A stretch of DNA of 64,000 bases from Pycnopodia helianthoides (Eukaryota > Echinodermata > Asteroidea > Forcipulatida > Asteriidae): the NCBI GenBank assembly GCA_032158295.1, contig CM063249.1, positions 9,811,195-9,875,194 of the forward strand. Reading direction: 5' to 3'. A model generated the notes under the pieces. That model ran no database searches and was not told the DNA's origin. It saw only the letters and a list, made by a program, of their open reading frames with translations. Shown piece by piece: positions 52,178 to 63,739 of the stretch. Numbering within the stretch: the first letter of the stretch is position 1; every line of letters begins with the position of its first letter. A program made the position numbers and the translations under genes.

Positions 52178-54842
52178 ATGTCGTTTCTGCAGATCTCCTT
52201 TTTGTCTCCGGACATTCAGACAGCACTCTTCGGTGTGTTTGTCCTCCTCTTACTTGTCTGGATGACAAGGAAGCCGAAAAACCTGCCACCCGGGCCCCTC
52301 CGAGTGCCCATCATCGGGTCGATCGTGGCTGTTGTATGGGAGGCGCTACGACGGGGCACGGATCCCTACCGTGTCTTCGCCAGGCTCGCCGAGAAGTACG
52401 GGCCGGTTTTTCATGTGAAGATATTCAACAAGACCATAGTTGTCCTCAACGACTACGCGTCTGTGAGAGAGGCTTTTGTGAACCCGAAGCTGAGCGATCG
52501 ACCCAAGTTACTTCTTAGTGACTTTTTAAAGAGTGAAGGTAAACGCAATCTTTCTTTTACATGCTTTGATAAAATGTAATAATAATAATAACAATCGCGA
52601 GTTGCGATGGTCTCCAATACCAGTCGCTGTCTAAGCCACGAATGCCTTGACAAAAGGTTATAAACTGGGACGCGGGATTCTGGTCATTTCTGACCTTAGA
52701 GTTTTTAGAGTGTTTTCCTTGAAGACGGACTTTACGAGCAGTTAAACGCAAATTACTATTAAGCCTTCCTTGTGTTGTAAAGTAAAGGCCTGTCTGATAT
52801 ATTATAAAGTTCTCGAATTGGCCCAAAGTCAAATATTAGTAGTCTGCTAGCACTGCTCATATCGATTTTAACATCCAGCAGTTAAAAAAATGTGTTGTAT
52901 TTTTTACCTCCATGATACGACTGACTTTGAATGTGTCTCATTACCAGATTTTTAGATCAGCTCATTAACAAATTGCAATAATTGTTCAACCGATTTTCTT
53001 CGTATACAGGAGTAGTTTCTGCGTCAGGGGAGCGATGGGTGGAGCTTCGCCGTTTCTGCCTGACTGTTCTACGGAGCTTCGGGGTGGGAAGGTCAAGCTT
53101 CGAGGATCAGATCGGCACCGAGGCTGAAGCATTGATGGATGAGATGGTCAAATGTGATGGGAAGTCTTTTAACCCCAAGACGTTCCTCAGCAACGCTGTG
53201 TCCAACGTAGTCTGCGCCGTCGTCTTAGGACAACGCTACGAGTATTCCGACCGCAGATTCCAAGAGCTGCTCTCCCTCCTGAACCGCACCTTTCAACTCC
53301 TCGGGCCAGCGGGATTCTTGAAATTGACATTTCTCTCGCGCCACGTTCGTCATGTTCCTTTTTCTGGGTTTGATGAGATGGCAAACAATTTTGAAAGTAT
53401 CGCAAGTTTTATGAAGTACATCATCGATACTCATCGTGAGAATTTTGAGGCTGACAATGTGAGAGATTTCACCGACGCGTACCTACTGGAGATCCAAGGT
53501 TCATCACCTGAAGAGAAGGCAGCTAACGGTACACTCAATGGGACAGCCACTCACAAATCAACGAAGCAACGGCATCTCAGCGAGCGCAACATGATTGGAA
53601 CGATAGCAGATCTGTTCGCGGCCGGCACGGAGACAACAGCCACGACACTTCAGTGGAGCATCCTATACATGATGGCTTACCCGGACCTTCAGAAGCGGGT
53701 CCACACAGAGATTGACGCCGCAGTCGGCCGCAACCGGTTGCCTCGACTGACCGACAAGCCCGAGCTAAACTTCACCTATGCCGTCATTTTAGAGGTGCAG
53801 CGCATGGCTTCTGTTACACCCATTGGCGTCCCACACTGTGCCAGCGACGACACCAAGATCTACGGTTTCAATATACCTAAGGGCACCCTGCTGATTTCAA
53901 ATCTGTGGAACGTCTTCCGAGACCCGAGTGTTTGGCCTGAGCCAGAGAAGTTCAAACCCGAGAGATTTTTTAACGCCGAGGGCAAGGCCGTTCAACCCCA
54001 GGAGTTGATACCATTCAGTACTGGTGAGTGAGCTGAATTTTCACAGATGAGGCATTTTCATTGTCTTTTGTTCAAGATGAACTTTCTAAGTAGTTATTTT
54101 TACGTTACTCTATATAGGGACTTTTGTGCTGTTACAATGCCGTCGTCACACAATAATTTAGGCCCAACACAAATACAGGCGGGCTCGAGTAAAGAGCCCT
54201 GGACAGGAGGATGATGAGGCAAAACAAAAAACATGTTGAGCGTCCCCGCCCGCTTCCCTTGTAGAGGCCGCCTCCTTTTTGTTTTTTTTTTTTCCTTTTT
54301 TGGAAAAAAATGAGATAAATTTAAACGATCTCTGACGAAAAATAAATAAATTTGAATTTTTTATTAAATAAATAAGATCGTATTTTTAGACTTTAGCACA
54401 CCGAAAACAACCATCTTGAAAAAAAGCCCGGCCGGTTGTCTTGAAAAATGTGCCGGTCGGCCATTTTTGAAAAAAAGACACAAAAAAGGCCCTCCTTCTT
54501 CCAAGAAGGCAGGACGCTAAACATGTTTTTATTTTTATTTTGCCTAATATGAACATTTAAGTTGGAGGAAACTGTGTTCCTTTACAATGGATAATGAAGA
54601 ACTTAACAATAAAGAGTTTTTTTAACCGTTATGATTGACATTTATGCATTGATTATCTAGGTCGGCGTAGCTGCATCGGCGAGCATCTGGCCAAGATGGA
54701 GATTTTCGTCTTCTTCTGTTACTTAATGCATCGGTTTGAGTTCAAGAAACCGGACAACTCCCCACCGCTGAACCTCAAAGCCCGACCCGGATTAACCCAC
54801 TCTCCATTCCCCTTTGATACATGTGCCATCAAACGTGACTGA
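52178..54842 (+). CDS. Cytochrome P450, CYP2-type, tandem paralogue B, complete
   Basis: Exons 52178-52538, 53010-54023 and 54661-54842 (361, 1014 and 182 nt), both introns phase 1, 518 aa. N-terminal membrane anchor (ALFGVFVLLLLVWM), hinge NLPPGPLRVPIIG, C-helix WVELR, I-helix AAGTETTATT (about 324-333), EVQR (382-385), PERF (437-440) and haem loop FSTGRRSCIG with Cys 463, split by intron 2. All catalytic and structural motifs are intact, so an active ER monooxygenase is expected; substrate unknown. Relative to the minus-strand P450 it has the same intron positions and a slightly longer exon 2 around residues 285-310 (Asn/Thr-rich). Intron 1 is only 471 bp. Confidence 0.93.
54393..54540. repeat. 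Dispersed repeat shared with 27996-28150, copy 2
   Basis: ACTTTAGCACACCGAAAA, GTCTTGAAAAATGTGCCGG and AGGCAGGACGCTAAACATGT match copy 1. In intron 2 of P450 gene B. Confidence 0.6.
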
Positions 54843-55204
54843 AGGACACGTCGTTTTTAACGGCGTCCGGCAATGGCCAGAATTATGGAATCCCGTTTTC
54901 TTTAGTATTCTTGGAGTAAGCAATGCGTCGAAAGATGCATCATCTTAAAGCAACTTAAAATGTGAACACATCGCTTTAATTCTGCATACAAGTCTTGAGA
55001 GAGAAATATTAACGGAATAACATGTAAAGGAAGACTTCGCTGAACTTATCTGAACTTTTAACAGAAACTGAAATGATTTTGTTCTGTACATCTATAGTCT
55101 TTTTGCCATTTTGAAATTTTAACAGTAGTCTCTATTCCTAATTTTCCAACAGGAATTTTTGTTTAAACTAGTTTGAAAGTAAAGGACATTGCTTCATCAT
55201 TCAT

Positions 55205-56095
55205 CAAATCGAGCGCCATGTAGAAGCTCGAGCCTGCCCAGTGATTTTTGTCCAGATGTTTCGATCCAGCATGCAGGAGCGTAGTTCCTCAGCGCTGGCC
55301 AAGCCGGTGTCTCGTTTCAGGGTGTTTACATGGGAAAAACATCTTTTCCCACGAGAAGCCTTGCCTTGTGTGGGCTCCCAGAGGATGGTTGGGCAAGCGA
55401 CAAGCTCCGAGTGGCGGACACAGTGCCCAGCAAGCTTGAAGCGGCGTTCTCAGATCTTTTCTGTAGCCTTTGGCCAGCCAGCATACAGGTTGGAGTTTCT
55501 CATATGGATCTGCTACAGATACAACAACCCACAATATTATCTAGAGTATCGGGTGAGATTAAAGACTGTGTCCTTTGGTTTTGTTACAACAACCCACAAA
55601 ACCTATTTAAAAAAAAGTAATAATTCATAAGGGAAAAATGGTTTTAACTCTTGCATCTTTATATCTATGTTTTCATAATTACATCATTGTTTAGGCCATT
55701 TGTAGTTCAGTATCACAGCTCGGTGTGTGTGGCAGCAGGCGTTGTTTATGTCAAACTGGTTTTCAGTGTGTGACTAAAACACACCCGCTCACCACACACC
55801 GTATGCCATACGCAGCATCCTAGTGTAGCAACCATCCAGAGACTTTTCCATCTTGGTGGTGAGGGTCCAGGTCTCAGCTCCGTATAGTAGTACTGCTTCT
55901 ACTGTTGACGCAAACAGTGACCTTTTCAGCCGGACACTCAGTGTTGATGATGACCACACCTTTTTCATGATGTGAAGCACGGACCACGCCTGTCCTTTTC
56001 GAATCTTCAGGTCTTTTTCACTGGTATCCAAGGTATTTGAAGTCAGATTCACAATGAAGAGTTGTGCCGTCCCTCGTGTGGACAGGGGGGGGGGG
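55205..56095 (-). mobile_element. Non-LTR retrotransposon (LINE) 3' end, split by an insertion
   Basis: Minus-strand 56095-55795 encodes EKDLKIRKGQAWSVLHIMKK, LKRSLFASTVEAVLLYGAET and DGCYTRMLRMAYGV, the C-terminal part of a LINE reverse transcriptase ORF. The ORF resumes at about 55450-55210 with FKLAGHCVRHSELVACPTIL, EPTQGKASRGKR and NTLKRDTGLASAEELRSCML, its usual tail. Between them lies a ~280-bp stretch also found at 56544-56820. 5'-truncated and inactive. Confidence 0.8.
55536..55813. repeat. ~280-bp direct repeat, copy 1 (inside the LINE)
   Basis: From ATTATCTAGAGTATCGGGTG to CACACCGTATGCCATACGC, nearly identical to 56544-56820. It interrupts the LINE frame right after the AYGV codons. 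Confidence 0.85.
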
Positions 56096-56543
56096 GTCAT
56101 AGGGGGGTCATTGCTTGCCTGTGGGTTGAAACTTAAAACTTGTTGTGTTTATGGCCTACAAAAGACATGGAGTGCCTTGGGTGCACTGCCCACTAAAACT
56201 GTTAATATTAAGGTACTACATTATGTACTGTGCAACACAAAACAAAGATAAATTTTTCAATTTGATCAGTAGTAAAACTTATTTAAATCAGTGATATTTC
56301 GTAATTAAATTACAGTACAGAGTAGCATACCATTCCATATGTAACACTGTGAAAACGTCACTAAAATAAATGGTCACGGAGAAAACAACAACATTATTGT
56401 GTGTAAATTTTGAAGAGTCATCACAATTCTGACAGTACTTATAAACGGCACACAATGATCACCTGGGTTACCAGATTATAATCTGTGCCGCTATAATAAT
56501 ATATGAGGTCACAATGTACCTTTGTGCCATTAACTACTGGCAC

Positions 56544-56820
56544 ATTATCTAGAGTATCGGATGAGATTAAAGACGGTGTCCTTTGGTTTTGTTACAACAA
56601 CCCACAAAACCTATTAAAAAATAGTAATAATTCACAAGGGAAAAATGGTTTTAACTCTTGCATCTTTTTATCTATGTTTTCATAATTCCATCATTGTTTA
56701 GGCCATTTGTAGTTCAGTATCACAGCTCGGTGTGTGTGGCAGCAGGCGTTGTTTATGTCAAAATGGTTTTCAGTGTGTGACTAAAACACACCCGCTCACC
56801 GCACACCGTATGCTATGCGC
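56544..56820. repeat. ~280-bp direct repeat, copy 2
   Basis: Same sequence as 55536-55813 with scattered substitutions, again ending in CACACCGTATGCTATGCGC, that is with the LINE's AYGV codons. Upstream and downstream flanks differ from copy 1. Confidence 0.85.
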
Positions 56821-57074
56821 GGTAAAAATTATCCATAAGAGTCGAACCACCCCCATATACCCAAGACTTTGCTACATCCTAGAGTGGGTAGAAATATAAT
56901 GTCAGGAAGGAATATTGTCTTGGTTCAGTTGTAAAGGCACAGCATAGAGAACAATCCAAAAGCTTCAACCAGCCGGATCTCTCATGAGGGTTGTAGTGGT
57001 TCAGATCTAGCCACACCACTTCCTCCAATGAGTTATTACGTCACGTAATAAACCCTTCCCATGAAATAAGTAAA

Positions 57075-57240
57075 TTGAACATTGCGCGTGCGCACTCTCC
57101 CTACTGGTTGGCAAAATAAGTGAACATCGCGCCCGTTTTTGTATTGGACTGATGGTGGTGTGACGCACACGCGTTTGTGCGTCTACATAGTGAACAACTG
57201 TACGGCGTTTGCCAACCAATAGTGTCTGTACGCATGCGTG
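57075..57240. repeat. Short inverted-repeat element
   Basis: GCGCGTGCGCACTCTCCCTA then CTGGTTGGCAAA at the left pairs with TTTGCCAACCAATAG then GTACGCATGCGTG at the right, imperfectly. MITE-like. Confidence 0.5.
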
Positions 57241-57519
57241 AATGTAGTTAGCATATTTCTTGGGCAGGGTCCGTTATGAACCCCCTAATCATGTCACCTA
57301 ATGTTTGACGCCAGACCGTGCTAATATTACGATGGTAAGGCATAATCTCAGGCAAGAACACACGCCACCTGCCAATGATACCGAGGATATCCACCAACTT
57401 GCGGTGTAAGACACATTGTCCGATGCAAGGCTTGCAGAACGGCCGTGATTACGGAGGGCGGAATTAAAACAGGTCTGGAAAGCATAGTCAGTTTTTTGTT
57501 TTTCAGTTTTTGTTGTAGG

Positions 57520-57605
57520 GGTGTTTGTTTGTTTGTTTGTCTGTCTGTCTGTCTGTCTGTTTGTTTGGTTTGTTCGTTGTTTGTTTGTTTGTTTGCTTGT
57601 TTGTT
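57520..57605 (+). repeat. (TTTG)n/(TCTG)n microsatellite
   Basis: GTTTGTTTGTTTGTCTGTCT repeats, then TTTG again, about 85 bases. The open frames on both strands here are simple-repeat artefacts. Confidence 0.9.
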
Positions 57606-57907
57606 GGGGTGTTGGAGTGTTTCTTTGTTCGTTTGGGTTTCGCAGTTGTAGGCAAGCAAATAATGTAGTATTTTGGCAGAGGGGTCTAATGTTCATACGT
57701 GTTATGTACCTAGACGTATAGGAACAGTATGTATAAAACAAATATTGACTGTATTTACTCGTGCCTGGGTGAAGACGACCCGAGGTGATCCCCGGTGCAG
57801 TCTATTTTCCCTGATGGGCTTCGCCTTGCAAATAAAGTGCTATACAGGGATCACCCCTGGAGTCGAAGTTTTCACCATATCACTCGAGACATTCTACATT
57901 TTTGTGT

Positions 57908-58050
57908 ATACTGGGCCCAATTTCATAGAGCTGCATGCTTAGAGCACTAAAAAAAAGCTAAGCAAAATACAGTTATGCTCAGCAAACACTAGGTTACCAG
58001 CCAAAACACAATGTCACATGTGCCATCTGTGACTGGTATCTTGCTCACTT
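57908..58050. repeat. MITE-like element of the GGGCCCAATTTCATAGAGCTG type, half copy
   Basis: GGGCCCAATTTCATAGAGCT, GCTTAG.GCACTAAAAAAAAGC and ACCAGCCAAAACACAATGTC are shared with 1655-1848 and 11003-11290. The right end is replaced by TTTG repeats. Confidence 0.55.
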
Positions 58051-58314
58051 TTGTTTGTTTGTTTGTTTTTTTGTTTGATAAGAAGAAAATTGTTGAGCTA
58101 CATTGGTGCTAAATCCTATCGGAAACGGGCGGGGGGGGGGGGGAGGGACACACCGTATTTTTGCCCGAATTGTTTTAACGCTAGATTCGATTACCTCCAA
58201 ATTTTCTGGAAATGAACATCTCTCCTCTTCTCCCCCCCCCCACTCCACCACCTCTCTCTCTTTTGTCCACTTTTCGGGGACTCCTCTTGCCACCCCCCCC
58301 CCCAGGTGCGCCGT

Positions 58315-58595
58315 TGAGCCTCACAAGCCTTTAATGCAGTTCTTTTGTGTAAACAACCCTTTTGTGTAAAAAATAAAACGCGACCTTCAATCTCTGATGT
58401 GCAGGGATTAGGTACGGGTCACCATTTCGGTATTTGTAGCACAAGTTTGGCAGTGGCGTAGTACAAAATACAATACAGTGTACACGTACTGTACGTTAAT
58501 ATTGTCCAGGACCCGTTTTAATTTTTAGTCGACCGCAAACAATCTCAGGTCCGTTCGTGTTTTTGCTTTTAGCGAAACACATGAGTAATTGAAGC
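58315..58595 (+). promoter_or_regulatory. Upstream block shared by the two tandem P450s, copy C
   Basis: Homologous to 51904-52177 from GAGCCTCACAAGCCTTTAAT to the start codon, with small indels. The homology edge at about 58315 marks the left breakpoint of the duplicated unit. Confidence 0.5.
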
Positions 58596-61500
58596 ATGTC
58601 GTTTCTGCAGATCTCGTTTTTGTCTCCGGACATTCAGACAGCACTCTTCGGTGTGTTTGTCCTCCTCTTACTTGTCTGGATGACAAGGAAGCCGAAAAAC
58701 CTGCCACCCGGGCCCCTCCGAGTGCCCATCATCGGGTCGATCGTGGCTGTTGTATGGGAGGGGTTACGACGGGGGACGGATCCCTACCGTGTCCTAGCCA
58801 GGCTCGCCGAGAAGTACGGGCCGGTTTTTCATGTGAAGATATTCAGCAAGACCATAGTTGTTCTCAACGACTACGCGTCTGTGAGAGAGGCTTTTGTGAA
58901 CCCGAAGCTGAGCGACCGACCCAAGTTACTTCTGAATGACTTTTTAAAGAGTGAAGGTAAAACGTAGGGCAATAACAAAAATATATTCTTATCAATACTA
59001 TTTCACGTTCACGATTTAATGCTGCCCAATTTCATACTGCTGAGGGAGAAAATGTTGCTTAACAATTCCCTGTTAAAAAAATAGGCAAACATCAGAAGAA
59101 AAACAAGTCACAGACGGTGCGTGTGATCGTTGCATTAATTTTGTTAGGTAACCTCTTGAGGATTGGCGAAGGTAGGGAACCTACATTCAGATTGACAGGT
59201 TGATTTTGAAGGAATGAGTAATGAGGAAGGTAGGAATCCTACATTCAGATTAACAGATTGATTTTGGAGGATTGAGGAAGTAGGGGATTCTGATTTCAGA
59301 TTAACAGGTTGATTTTGGAGGATTGAGGAAGTTAAGGATTCTGAATTCAGAATAACAGGTTGATTTTGGAGGATTGAGGAAGGTAGGATCCTACATTCGG
59401 GTTAACAGGTTGATTTTGGAGGATTGAGGAAGTTAGGGATCTGAATTCAGTTAACAGGTTGATTTTGGAGGATTGAGAAAGTTAGGGGTTCTACATTCAG
59501 ATTAACAGGTTGATTTTGAAGGAATGAGGAAGTTAGGGATTCTGAATTCAGATGAACAGGTTGATTTTGGAGGATTGAGGAAGGTAGGGATCCTACACTC
59601 AATTTACAAGTTTATTTTGGAGGATTGAGGAATGTGGGGATCCTGCATTCATTGATTTTGGCGGAGTGAGGAAGGTAGAAACCTATGTTCAGATTAAAAG
59701 GTTGATTTTTTTTTTAGAATTGAGGAAGGTGGGGTTCCAATTTAGATTGACAGGTTGTTTTAGAAGGATTGAGAAAGGTAGTGACCTTCATTAAGGTTAA
59801 CAGGTTTAACAGGTAGGAATAAAAAATTCACATTAAAACTGGTTGATTTGGGAGGATTGAGGAAGGTAGGAATTCCACATTTAGATTAAAAGGTTGAGTT
59901 TTGAGGACTGAGGAAGGTACTATAAACCCATAACCTTTTTATAGGAATCCGACATTTTCACATATCGGCTGATTTTCGAGGATTGAGGAAGGCTCCACCA
60001 ATAAACATGAAGGGGATAGGGTTCGATACTGTGGAGTACAACTGGGTTCTTTTATTTACATTACAAAACACATATAACCTAAGGCTTTGATCCCATCAGA
60101 AGGACATTGCCCCTCAGTCAAATTGTAGTGGTCTGCTAGACGCCCGATCAATATTATTTCCATTATACATTTCGCAATTTTAATTTTCTGAGTTATGTGC
60201 ACGTTCTTTGATACAACTGACTTTGAATGAGACTTTTAGATCAGCTCTTTAAAAGGGGACACACTGGCTTACTGTTGACCTAATTTAGTGATTTGAAATC
60301 ATATACAATAATTTTTAGATGGTTGTTATAAAAAAAAATCATCAAAATGTCACGTAATTAACGAAAAATGTGAAAAAAACAAAACGCGGTCAAAGGTTAG
60401 CGTATACGCTTTTCCAGCCGTTGCAACTGTCAAGTTTACGCGACATTGCTGAACGTAGACTGGTGGTCTGTTTATGTATTAATTATAACAATGGCGAGGC
60501 ATGAGAATCCAGTCTTCATATCCATCAAGCACAAATTCATGCGTCGGTAGCGCTTAGGTAGCGCGGGCATCATGTAACGTGACAATAGTTAGGGGATAAT
60601 AGCTAGGGCTACAGACTAAAACCCTCGTAAAACAAAACGTAATTATTGGTCTGGATCCTACCCCTCCACAGGCTCCGAGTTCATGCCCCCGTGGTTTGGC
60701 TCTCTAGCCCCACGAGACACGGCACCGGGACATGCCCCCAAGAATTACCCGCTAGCTCCCCACGCCGATGAGCCGTAAATCACGCTTCCGTTGCACGGAC
60801 TCTCTGAATGCGAATCTTACGTTCGATTGTTCATCATAATTGAGGTGTTCGTGCAGCAGCGCGAACAACTCTTTGTTTTTGTTCGTTTTTTTTTATTTTT
60901 TTTTTATAGTTTTTCTTATTCTTCCGAACGAGACTTGTCCGCAGGCAAAAGCATAGTTGCGAACTTTTGATCAACTTGAAACTTGATGTGAAGTTAGATC
61001 ATAACTATCAGAAGGCAAGTAAGTTGTGACGTCACGATTACGTCATCAGGTGTTAATTTACAAGCACTTTAAGTTCAAAAAGTGACGTCATGCCAATGCC
61101 TGTATGTCTCTGAATATTATAGCTACAATATTCATATTTGGGCATATGATAGACCAAGACATGGGCAACATTTGAAAAGTTAACCTCAAAATCGTATGAC
61201 CTTTACTTATTGGTCGTTACCCTGGGTCGAAGTTTGCCTTTGGTTTTTTGAAAAACATCATTTTCGGGCTTGTCTACGGCATAACTCAAGATTGAAATTG
61301 AATTGAACATTGAAACTCATCAGACATTTGAACCTCAATATCAAAACAACACAAACTTGATGATGTCATGATGACGTCATCAGGTTTTGAATTACAATAA
61401 ATCAAAGTTTAATATTTGTAAAAAATCATAACTCGTGAACCGCATGTTGGATTTTTACAATCGACACATCATCGGACAGATGGTTGAAAGTTTAACAAAC

Positions 61501-63739
61501 CTTACACAAAGCTTGACCCCATTTGACCTTTACTTCCGGTTCAAATCGGAAGTTGAAAATTTCAACAATTCGTATCTCAAAAACTACCAATTATTTTAGT
61601 TTATTTTTTGTATCAATGTGTGGAACGTTAAGCCTGCTCAAACTTTTGCACTCAGATGACACTATTTTGACCTTTACATGAGGTCGAAAAAGGCGCAGGT
61701 TTAAGTTGACCCACCGTGACAACGCACGATAGTGAAACTGAAAGAACGCAGGTAGACATACGAACGTGCGCCTACACATCGCATGCATTGAAGGCTATGC
61801 GTACCGTGGCGTGTTCTGCTCGACTGATCACAGGGGGGCAAAGTCCATTTGGCATAGGCTATGCATAGAGCAAGGCTGTATGGGCTGTTAGTCTAATCCA
61901 AGTGTGAGCATTTTTGTCAGATAACAAAAGACACACTTCCAAAAATCACACAACCTTCAAACTTCGCACATAGTTAGCTCTTCAATTGTAGAAGACACCG
62001 CTTTCTTGACGTCATAATGACGAAATCAGGTGTTCAATTAAATTTAAAAAAAAAATTATATATTTGAAAAATTAGTAACTTATGAACCGTGCATCGGAAT
62101 TTTACATTCTATACATCATCGGAGAGGTCTTCGAAAAAATAAACAAACGCTACACAGAGTGTGGACTCAATTGACCTTGTCTTTCGGTTGAAAGCGGAAG
62201 TTAAGTAGTAACCTTAGCATTTATTTCCTGTGTAACAAATGTACTTTCCGTGAAAATTCAAAAGCTATCAACAATCTTTTCATCGATTTAATTAAACACT
62301 GACCCAATTGATAGCCGAACACCTCGGTGTTTGTTCGTACAAACACTAAGTTCTAGTTTACAACTTGTATCCATAAACTGAATACATAGTCTTTTTTTGT
62401 CAAATGCTCATGAATAATTATTTAAAAAAAAGGATCTAAAATTGGTTCAGTAATTTACTTTATACGGCTGGAAGTAAAACTAACCCTGAAGATCACTTGA
62501 CTTTTCCGAACCACATTTTGGTTCCGAAAAGTCACGTGACTTTCGTTTTTTGAAAAATGCTCGAAAACGGCCAAGTTTGATGGGTTTCTTTTATGAACCA
62601 CTTCTCCATTCCAGGAATACCTTCGGAATCATGTTTTAGTCTTTTTGTAACCCCAAAAGCCCAAGGAAGCCGATGTGTCCCTTTAACCGATTGCGAATGC
62701 TCAACTGTATTTTCCTCGCTCCCAGGGGTAGCTACTGCGTCAGGGGAGCGATGGGTGGAGCTTCGCCGTTTCTGCCTGACTGTTCTACGGAGCTTCGGGG
62801 TGGGAAGGTCAAGCTTCGAGGATCAGATCGGCACCGAGGCTGAAGCATTGATGGATGAGATGGTCAAACGTGATGGGAAGCCTTTCAACCCCAAGCCGCT
62901 ACTCAGCAATGCTGTGTCCAACGTAGTCTGCGCCGTCATCTTAGGACAACGCTACGAGTATTCTGACCGCAGATTCCAAGAGCTGCTCTCCCTCCTTAGC
63001 CGTAACATTGAACTCCTCGGGCCATCGGGATTCTTGAAAATGACATTTTTCTCGCGCCACGTTCGTCATGTTCCTTTTTCTGGGATTAATGAAGTGTCAA
63101 AAAACTTTGAAAGCCTAGCAGAGTTTATAAAGAACATCATCGATACTCATCATGAGAACTTTGAGGCTGACAATGTGAGAGATTTCACCGACGCGTACCT
63201 ACTGGAGATCCAAGGTTCATCACCTGAAGAGAAGGCAGCTAACGGTACACTCAATGGGAGTGCCACTCACAAATCAACCAAGCAATGGCATCTCAGCGAG
63301 CGCAATATGATTGGAACGATAGCGAATCTGTTTGCGGCGGGCACGGAGACAACAGCCACGACACTTCAGTGGAGCATCCTTTACATGATGGCTTACCCGG
63401 ACTTTCAGAAACGGGTCCACGCAGAGATTGACGCCGCAGTCGGCCGCAACCGGTTGCCTCGACTGACCGACAAGCCCGAGCTAAACTTCACCTATGCCGT
63501 CATTTTAGAGGTGCAGCGCATGGCTAGTATTGCACCCATTGGCGTCCCACACTGTGCCAGCGACGACACCAAGATCCACGGTTTCAATATACCTAAGGGC
63601 ACCCTCCTGATTTCAAATCTGTGGAACGTCTTCCGAGACCCGAGTGTTTGGCCTGAGCCAGAGAAGTTCAAACCCGAGAGATTTTTTAACGCTGAGGGCA
63701 AGGCCGTTAAACCAGAGGAGTTGATACCATTCAGTACTG
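58596..63739 (+). CDS. Cytochrome P450, CYP2-type, tandem paralogue C, 3' end outside window
   Basis: Exon 1 58596-58956 (361 nt) and exon 2 62726-63739 (1014 nt), both ending in phase 1 as in gene B. The last exon, with the haem Cys, would lie about 640 bases past 63739, beyond the window. Visible motifs are membrane anchor, NLPPGPLRVPIIG, WVELR, AAGTETTATT, EVQR, PERF and the start of the haem loop (FSTG). Four differences from B in exon 1 and about 34 in exon 2; half of the latter lie in about 53 residues of the F-G region. Intron 1 is 3.77 kb against 0.47 kb in B, swollen by a minisatellite and other repeats. Intron 2 begins like that of B. Confidence 0.88.
59150..59998 (+). repeat. ~51-bp minisatellite, about 16 imperfect units
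   Basis: Units of the form AACAGGTTGATTTTGGAGGA then TTGAGGAAGTTAGGGATTCT and GAATTCAGATT, spaced 50-52 bases at first and decaying to the right. Entirely inside intron 1 of P450 gene C; absent from gene B. Confidence 0.9.
60000..61029. other. Intron 1 of P450 gene C, mixed
   Basis: About 60130-60250 aligns with 52861-52975 of gene B's intron (ACTGACTTTGAATG, TTTTAGATCAGCTC). So this is original intron sequence, and the material to the right up to 62.7 kb is largely inserted. No exon seen. Confidence 0.5.
61030..62345. repeat. Three diverged copies of a GACGTCATCAGGT repeat
   Basis: ACGTCATCAGGTGTTAATTT (about 61040), GACGTCATCAGGTTTTGAAT (about 61373) and GACGAAATCAGGTGTTCAAT (about 62020) start related units. 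The last two continue with AATTAGTAAC.T..GAACCG, ACATCATCGGA.AG and GACCTTTACTTCCGGTT/GGAAGTT blocks. Intronic, in P450 gene C. Confidence 0.6.

Noticed and set aside
52171..52518. 115-aa frame overlapping P450 exon 1, and its twin at 58589-58939
   Set aside because: A shifted-frame shadow of the P450 first exons.
55241..55630. 129-aa plus-strand frame
   Set aside because: Antisense to a clear LINE tail on the minus strand.
62593..62725. Extension of P450 C exon 2 upstream to a Met at 62593
   Set aside because: The acceptor before 62726 matches gene B's exon border exactly, and exon 1 is present at 58596; the upstream codons are intron.
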